From Thraustochytrium sp. TN22 (Eukaryota; Sar; Bigyra; Thraustochytrida; Thraustochytriidae), in assembly GCA_013306675.1 (NCBI GenBank), contig JABLUY010000321.1:1-34007 (forward strand): a stretch of DNA of 34,007 nt, written 5' to 3'. The notes under the pieces are model-generated. The model was not told the origin of the DNA. It searched no databases and saw only the letters and a list, made by a program, of their open reading frames with translations. Position numbers and translations under genes: made by a program. The stretch's first letter is position 1; each line of letters begins with the position of its first letter. This document shows positions 29,370 to 34,007 of this stretch, piece after piece.

Positions 29370-29744
29370 ATGGCGGCGACCAGCGTGGCGAAGACGCTGA
29401 AGGTACCTTTGTAGGCCGAGGACGTCCTACTACCGCTCGTGGATCAGCTTCTCCTGAGCGCCGAGGACGTGTGTAACCTGAGCGCCGACGTACGAGTAGG
29501 GCAAGACCGTCGTGGCGGCCTCTCCTACATCCTAGAGACGGCCACGCATTTCGTGCGCGTTCACGCGACGCCCGAGGAGGTGACGCGCCTCAGGCCGGTC
29601 TTCTCGATCGAGGCGAAGAGCTCGCCGCCGCCCGCGCCCGCGCCCTTGCAGGCCTTGTTTGGTCAAAGCGCAGGAGCAGGCCGAGGCAGGCTCAGGCAGC
29701 GTCCTCGCCACCTTGAAGACTCCGATGCTGCGCGCACATGACAA
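29370..29744 (+). CDS. Possible small gene interrupted by a TAG inside a 12-nt GT...AG segment
   Basis: An ATG in good context (G at -3, G at +4) opens MAATSVAKTLK, followed in frame by GTACCTTTGTAG (29403-29414). The same frame then stays open for 109 codons, beginning AEDVLLPLVDQLLLSAEDV, to TGA at 29742-29744. The downstream part has G/C-ending codons and a credible helical sequence up to FSIEAKS, but no Met of its own. CTTTGTAG is also a good 3' splice site, so the region may be the last exon of a spliced gene, or a gene broken by a stop. A donor at 29385 would give a 30-nt in-frame intron. Product unknown. Confidence 0.35.
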
Positions 29745-29828
29745 GTTCTACCAAGCGCGCTGCTGGTCCACCGCACCTTTCCCGGCATTGGCTGGCAACT
29801 CCCTCACCAGAGAGAGCTGACCGAGAGA

Positions 29829-29888
29829 GAGCTGCTCCGAGAGCTGCTCCGCGAGCTGCTCCGAGAGCTGCTCCGCGAGCTGCTCCGC
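29829..29888. repeat. Five tandem copies of a 12-bp unit
   Basis: Units read GAGCTGCTCCGA or GAGCTGCTCCGC, mostly alternating. Each unit contains the near-palindrome GAGCTGCTC, so the array could form hairpins. Confidence 0.9.
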
Positions 29889-30396
29889 GCGCTGTCCGCG
29901 AGCTCCGGGTCCTTCCACCCGTCCTCCTCCAAGTTTCTTTTTGGCCCCGGCTGGCTCTGGCTCCGCGCGCGCCGAGCTGCGCGCCGCAGAGCGCAGACCG
30001 GGCGGGCGGGCAGGCAGCGCGGCGGGCGTCGGGTGGCCGGCCGGCCGGGCAGGGCGGGCCGAGGCGGCGCGGCGGGGGCGAGGAAGGAGCCGTCCGAGTC
30101 CGGTCGTTCGTTCTCCCTGCCTGCCTGCCTGCCAGGCAGCGTCTCCGCGCAAAATCATTGCGCCCCTTGGGCCCCGAGGAGCCCGCTCCTAGCCGCCGCC
30201 TCGCGCGAACCCCCCCCGCGCCTGGCCGCCGGCCCGGCCGACGGGCACCTGCGCGGCGGGCTGCTCGCGGCGCGGCAGAGCGAGCGAGCGAGCGAGCGAG
30301 CTCTTCTCTGGCCAGCAAGGGCCGAGCGTGGCGAGCGTGCCGTGGCCGGGCTCGAGGCTCGCGAGCGACGAGCCTGTCGGGTCGCCCCGCGCCGGC

Positions 30397-30397
<1 letters not shown>

Positions 30398-30433
<36 letters not shown>

Positions 30434-30441
30434 GGCCAGCC
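30398..30441. repeat. (CCAG)n tetranucleotide array
   Basis: About eight CCAG units flanked by GCCGG variants, roughly 100 bp before the GPCR start codon. Confidence 0.9.
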
Positions 30442-30538
30442 GGCGCGCCGGCCTGCTGCGAGCGCGCGGGCCAGACCGGCGTGAAGCAGCGCCCGCGGCG
30501 CCTCGCGGCGGCGCGACTCGGCTCTCGTGGCGGCCGGG

Positions 30539-31729
30539 ATGACCTTCTGCGAGACGGTGGTGTACGAGGGGCGCGAGGACCCCCGCGAGGCAGACGTGGC
30601 GGCGTGCAGGAACTTCTCGCAGCCGGATGGGAGCTTCGAGGTGACGGACGAGTTCTTCGAGGAGGTGACGCCGTACGGCACCATGTCGGAGCGCGCCTTC
30701 CTCGTGGTGGGCCTGCTCACGTCGGCGCTCATCGTCGCGCTCATGATGTTCTTGAATCGCCACCAGGGCACGCGCGTGATGCGTACGACGGGGTCCTTCT
30801 GCGCCGCCGTGCTGGGCGGCATGCTGTGTCTGCTGGTGGGCATGTTCCTGTGGCCGCTCGAGTCGAGCACGGGGCTGTGCTTCGCCAAACCGTGGTTTCT
30901 GGCGCTCGGGTTCGGCCTTGTGGGCGGCGCGCTCCTGTCCAAGGTCTTTCATCTCTATCACTTTTTCGCGTTGTCTAACAATCCGACCAGGCCGCTCGGG
31001 AAGCTGCGCGAGTACCAGACGCCGGAGAAGGCGCGCGAGCGCGACCAACGCCTGCGCATCTACTTCATGGGCATCATCCTACTCGAGCTCATGCTCATCC
31101 TCATCATGACGAGCGTGCGCACGACTCGCCCCGTCATCCGCTACGAGTGCTGCCAAAGCGACGAGCTCATCTACACAGTATGCGCCTTTAGCGACGCCTT
31201 CGGCTGGTCTGCCTTCGTCGTCAACCTGGCGCCGGTCCTGCTCGGGAGCTTCTACCTCTTTCGCACGCACCAAGTCTACCGGCGCATTTGCGCGCAGGTC
31301 GCGGCGCACGAGGCCGAAGCGGGCGTCGCTTCCTTCGGCGGCGCGCTCACCGCAGATCAGCAAATCAAGGCTGCGCTGCAGCACCAGCTGCGCCTCTTCC
31401 AGCCCGTGGAGATCATGATTTGCTTCATCGCTTTCTGCGGCGTCATCATCACTGTCGTCGGCTACACGGGCATTCCCCTCGAGACCGCGCAGGGCCGTCT
31501 CGGCTACTACTGCATGCGCAGCGTCCTGTTTCTGCTCGTCGTCTACATGAGCCTCTTGCTCATCTTTCGCCCAATCGTCGAGGAGATCAAGGGCGAGACT
31601 GCACCCGAGGTCCTCAAAAAGGACCATCATGCGGACAACAACGTCACTGCCATGGCGTCCTCTGCAGCGACCCCCGCTTCCGCGCCGCCCGGTGCGCAGG
31701 CCGACGTCGACACCGTTGCTGTGATTTGA
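30539..31729 (+). CDS. Class C (GABA-B/mGlu-type) GPCR seven-helix domain with minimal ectodomain
   Basis: A 396-residue membrane protein; the ATG (MTFCETVV) is the first in frame with G at -3. About 47 residues precede the first helix. Helices lie at about 53-72, 86-107, 112-138, 174-192, 222-242, 289-308 and 323-345. The TM3 segment LALGFGLVGGALLSKVFHLY is the class C hallmark. A Cys at the top of TM3 (about 114) can pair with Cys 204/205 in loop 2 (YECCQ), the conserved disulfide. The tail is short and Ala/Pro-rich. Class C receptors normally carry a 400-500-residue Venus-flytrap domain. None is present here and there is no signal peptide, so this is an orphan-like core receptor, or the ectodomain lies on exons outside the window. 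The gene is head-to-head with the EGF-7TM gene, 2.8 kb apart. Confidence 0.85.
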   Translation: MTFCETVVYEGREDPREADVAACRNFSQPDGSFEVTDEFFEEVTPYGTMSERAFLVVGLLTSALIVALMMFLNRHQGTRVMRTTGSFCAAVLGGMLCLLVGMFLWPLESSTGLCFAKPWFLALGFGLVGGALLSKVFHLYHFFALSNNPTRPLGKLREYQTPEKARERDQRLRIYFMGIILLELMLILIMTSVRTTRPVIRYECCQSDELIYTVCAFSDAFGWSAFVVNLAPVLLGSFYLFRTHQVYRRICAQVAAHEAEAGVASFGGALTADQQIKAALQHQLRLFQPVEIMICFIAFCGVIITVVGYTGIPLETAQGRLGYYCMRSVLFLLVVYMSLLLIFRPIVEEIKGETAPEVLKKDHHADNNVTAMASSAATPASAPPGAQADVDTVAVI

Positions 31730-32421
31730 GGAGGACGAGGACGAGGAGGACGACGGCTCGCCAGCTAGCTTGCCTCTGACAGTGAGACTTTTATTCCTCA
31801 GCCCGACCCAGCGCTGCACTGATTAGCACAGCGTGGGCGCAAAGCACTCCTAGCTAGGCGAGGCGAAGGAGGAGAGTTCTCGTTCGAGCTTTCTTGAAAC
31901 TAAGACTTGATGATGACTTGACGTTCTACGTTTTACAACAAGTTCTCCTTGTCACCGGAAGGATGGCCTCTTCCGCCACTGTGAGCTGTGGGCAAGGACG
32001 AATCTTCCGTCTCGTCATCGTCGTCGCTTTCAGCATACTGCCAGTGACAGCCTGAGCGAGCTTGGCGCGCAACGCTTTGTGCTCGTCCATTTCTCGTCTA
32101 CATTCTTGTCCTCATCGTGACTTTCCTCGACGTCCTTCTCCTTCTCGTCCTCGCTCGTCATGACCCTTGTCCCCTCTCTCGTGGTGCTTGAATTGATACT
32201 GGTCCCAGTAGTACCCGTACGACCACCACCCCACCACCACCACACGAGCACCACGACCCGGTGGTCGATGAGCTTGACCAACCCTGCCAAGGCGGCATCC
32301 GCACAAGCTTGGGCACGGCAGTCACGCGCGGGCGGGCGCGGCGGCGCGGGCGGAGCGGCGTCACCTGCGGCCTCGCCGCAGCACTCGTCGCACCAGCTGG
32401 GTGGCTTGGCGCACCCGGGCC
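31730..32421. other. Intergenic region between GPCR and exonuclease genes
   Basis: 692 bp holding the GPCR 3' end and the exonuclease promoter. It starts with a GAGGAC-type repeat (31728-31755), becomes less G+C-rich (about 31880-32030), and has CACCAC-rich sequence near 32222-32262. Open frames on the minus strand translate simple repeats. No gene is supported, although an upstream exon of the exonuclease cannot be excluded. Confidence 0.5.
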
Positions 32422-33759
32422 ATGCTGGTTGCGCGCAAGGAGGTGGAGGCCTGCGCGGAGCGCTGGCGCGCCAGCGTGCAGGCAAGGTTGCACGCCGAGG
32501 CAGAGCTAGCGCTCTGCGACCCACGTGACGTGCTACGCCAGCGCCTGGTGGCCAGGTGCCATGGCCACCCGGCGTGGAAGGACAAGTACGAGGTGCAGCT
32601 AGCCCGACTGACAGAGCTGCAGCTGCACGAGTACTGCCGCAAGCCGGCTGCAGATGGTTCGCTGCCGCGAGGGACACACCTGGCACTGGCGCTGGACTGC
32701 GAAATGATCGAGACGACCGGCGACGACATGGCGCTGGCGCGCGTCAGCGTCGTGGACGTCGAGGGCCGCTGCGTGTTGGACATCTTCGTGCTGCCGTGCG
32801 AGCCAACCTATATCGTTGACTGCAGGACGCGCATTACGGGGCCGACCAAAACTGACCTCGTGCAAAACGGCGTCTCGCTGCGCGAGGCGCAACGCCGCTT
32901 CGCCGGCCTCTGCTGCGCGCAGACCGTGCTCATGGGCCATGCGCTGGACCACGACCTCTTGGCGCTCGGACTGCGCCACAACCTTGTCATCGACACCAGC
33001 ATGCTCTATCCGGTGCTCGACACCACGCTCGCGGGTCCGCGCTTCGACCGCCTGCATAGCTTGGCCTACCTCTCGGACGCCATTTTGCGTCGCGACATGG
33101 ACCGCGCAGCGCGCGGCGGCGTGCACGACTCCCTCGAGGATGCCGCCAACTCCCTGGACCTCGTCAAGTACCAGGTCTGCGCGCTGCGGCGCTCGTCGCT
33201 ACGCTCTGCGCCGCCTGTGCCCATGCGCGGCCGCCAGTACCACCGCCGCAACGCCCCCAGCGCGGGCTTCGCCGAGGCGCTGCGCGCTCGCCAGGCCTTT
33301 GCCAGCGAGGCCATCGCCGTCATGTCCTGGGCCAAGGAAGAGACGGCCAAGGTCCACGTTCGCGAATTCTACAGCCTGCACCTGGAGGCCAGCGTCAGCG
33401 TCCACGGCCACTCCAACGCGACCGCCGCGGTGGCCATCGTGTCGACTTCGTCGTCTCAGCCTTCAAGCTCCGCTCGTGCTCCTGCTCCCGTTTCTGCGCC
33501 TTTTGCAGGTGCTCCTAGGAGGCCGCCAAGCACGACTCCCAGTGCCGCGGCCTCCAATGCCGGCATGGCGCGCATCGTCGTCGGCAGCACCCGCGACGGC
33601 GAGCGCGTGCACCGCGAGGTCGCCCAGAGCGACTTGCACCGCGCCCTCGCCCCGGATCGCGACCGCATGAAGCGCAAGCACGCCGGCGACGCCCGCCTCG
33701 CCCGCCTCATGGGCTCCAAGTCTTCCAAGCGCGCCCGGCCGTCCCTCTTCCGCCGTTGA
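32422..33759 (+). CDS. DEDDh RNA exonuclease of the REX/SDN type
   Basis: A 445-residue protein; the ATG is the first in frame with G at -3. A helical N-terminal segment (1-80) includes RLVARCHGHPAWKDKYEVQL, reminiscent of the region before the nuclease in plant SDN and related proteins. The exonuclease domain (about 88-255) has all motifs: Exo I LDCEM (Asp 92, Glu 94), Exo II GHALDHDLLAL (Asp 178) and Exo III HDSLEDA (His 235, Asp 240), so it is predicted to be an active two-metal 3'-5' exonuclease. REX enzymes trim rRNA, tRNA and snRNA ends, and SDN enzymes degrade small RNAs; the sequence alone does not choose between them. A Ser/Ala/Pro-rich linker and a basic tail (MKRKH, then KSSKRARPSLFRR) suggest nuclear import. 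Confidence 0.9.
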   Translation: MLVARKEVEACAERWRASVQARLHAEAELALCDPRDVLRQRLVARCHGHPAWKDKYEVQLARLTELQLHEYCRKPAADGSLPRGTHLALALDCEMIETTGDDMALARVSVVDVEGRCVLDIFVLPCEPTYIVDCRTRITGPTKTDLVQNGVSLREAQRRFAGLCCAQTVLMGHALDHDLLALGLRHNLVIDTSMLYPVLDTTLAGPRFDRLHSLAYLSDAILRRDMDRAARGGVHDSLEDAANSLDLVKYQVCALRRSSLRSAPPVPMRGRQYHRRNAPSAGFAEALRARQAFASEAIAVMSWAKEETAKVHVREFYSLHLEASVSVHGHSNATAAVAIVSTSSSQPSSSARAPAPVSAPFAGAPRRPPSTTPSAAASNAGMARIVVGSTRDGERVHREVAQSDLHRALAPDRDRMKRKHAGDARLARLMGSKSSKRARPSLFRR

Positions 33760-33920
33760 CGCGACGCAAGGCTTTTGAGGTCTTCGCCGGCCCTCTCCTC
33801 CGGGTTCTTGCCCCAGTTCCGCAGCCAGCGGGCGTCCGAGGACAAGGGCTCTGGGCCGTCGCGACCCCGGCGGCTCCAGCTCCGAGTGGTGCTCGTGGCT
33901 TGGAGCTCTCTCCTGCGGTT
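33760..33920. other. 3' flank of the exonuclease gene with a possible minus-strand exon
   Basis: The minus strand at about 33855-33765 reads PEPLSSDARWLRNWGKNPEE and then RAGEDLKSLA with almost all codons ending in G or C, as in the real genes of this window. The frame then runs antisense into the exonuclease and upstream meets TAG in the hexamer array. It may be the end of a neighbouring gene with unseen exons, or chance. Confidence 0.25.
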
Positions 33921-34007
33921 CCAGCTCCAGCTCCAGCTCCAGCTCTAGCTCTAGCTCCAGCTCCAGCTCCAGCTCCAGCTCCAGCTCCAGCTCCAGCTCC
34001 AGCTCCA
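33921..34007. repeat. AGCTCC hexanucleotide array, truncated by the window edge
   Basis: About fourteen and a half CCAGCT units; two units near 33943-33955 carry a C-to-T change (CTAGCT). Each unit contains AGCT, so both strands are similar. The array continues to the last base, so its full length is unknown. It is not a TTAGGG-type telomere repeat. Confidence 0.95.

Larger units (their letters stand above)
29745..30538. other. Upstream region of the GPCR gene, tandem repeats
   Basis: Contains five 12-bp units (29829-29888), a GGCGGGCGG/GGCC-rich stretch at about 30000-30060, a CTGC repeat near 30117-30133, a (GAGC)n run near 30279-30300 and a (CCAG)n array at about 30398-30441. Frames here are simple-repeat translations. 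No extracellular ligand-binding domain for the downstream receptor is encoded in any frame I can read. Confidence 0.55.

Noticed and set aside
29692-31048. Long minus-strand frames over the GPCR gene and its upstream repeats
   Set aside because: Translate GGCN and CCAG repeats (AGWLAGWLAG-type) and run antisense to the class C receptor.
32030-32686. Minus-strand 218-codon frame with an acidic SEDEKEKDVEESHDED stretch
   Set aside because: Most of it is Trp/Gly or Arg-rich repeat translation and it overlaps the exonuclease start; the acidic part derives from a CTTCTC-rich strand.
1-34007. CRISPR arrays, bacterial operons, insertion sequences, phage or virus-derived genes, tRNA and rRNA genes
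   Set aside because: No spaced direct repeats, transposase, integrase, capsid or polymerase motifs seen; no cloverleaf or rRNA segment recognised by eye. tRNAscan and Rfam searches were not possible here.

Overview
The window looks like nuclear DNA of a protist, most likely a stramenopile and plausibly a labyrinthulomycete (thraustochytrid-type). This is an inference from gene content, not from a marker sequence. The genes encode eukaryote-only proteins: an AGC kinase with cyclic-nucleotide domains, OFD1, ORC5, a formin, a class C GPCR and a REX/SDN-type RNA exonuclease. Coding regions are very G+C-rich with strong third-position G/C preference, mostly uninterrupted by introns, and full of Ala, Gln, Pro, Gly and Asp/Glu homopolymer tracts. 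Ciliary proteins (OFD1-like and CFAP97-like) imply a flagellated stage. All starts below are the first usable ATG, usually with a purine at -3.

Layout: 1-1718, G+C-rich leader without a supported gene; 1719-5006 (+), acylated cyclic-nucleotide-dependent protein kinase; 5402-8671 (-), OFD1-like LisH/coiled-coil protein; 9213-17120 (+), a 2635-residue protein with 13 copies of a Trp-rich repeat ahead of a complete ORC5; 17759-19876 (-), CFAP97-like domain plus five IQ-like motifs; 20430-23681 (+), formin without FH1; 23877-25431 (-), VTT/TVP38-type membrane protein with one 70-nt intron; 26111-27739 (-), EGF-like seven-transmembrane protein; 27740-30538, a 2.8-kb repeat-rich interval with two weak small-gene candidates; 30539-31729 (+), class C GPCR core; 32422-33759 (+), DEDDh RNA exonuclease; 33921-34007, an AGCTCC hexanucleotide array that runs off the end.

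Genes alternate strands, giving divergent pairs (OFD1-like/ORC5, CFAP97-like/formin, EGF-7TM/GPCR) and convergent pairs (kinase/OFD1-like, ORC5/CFAP97-like, formin/VTT). There is no operon. Loose themes are cilium and cytoskeleton (OFD1, CFAP97-IQ, formin) and signalling (kinase, two seven-helix receptors). The most unusual object is the ORC5 fusion: an origin-recognition ATPase carrying a long array of an apparently unnamed repeat, separated by polyacidic linkers.
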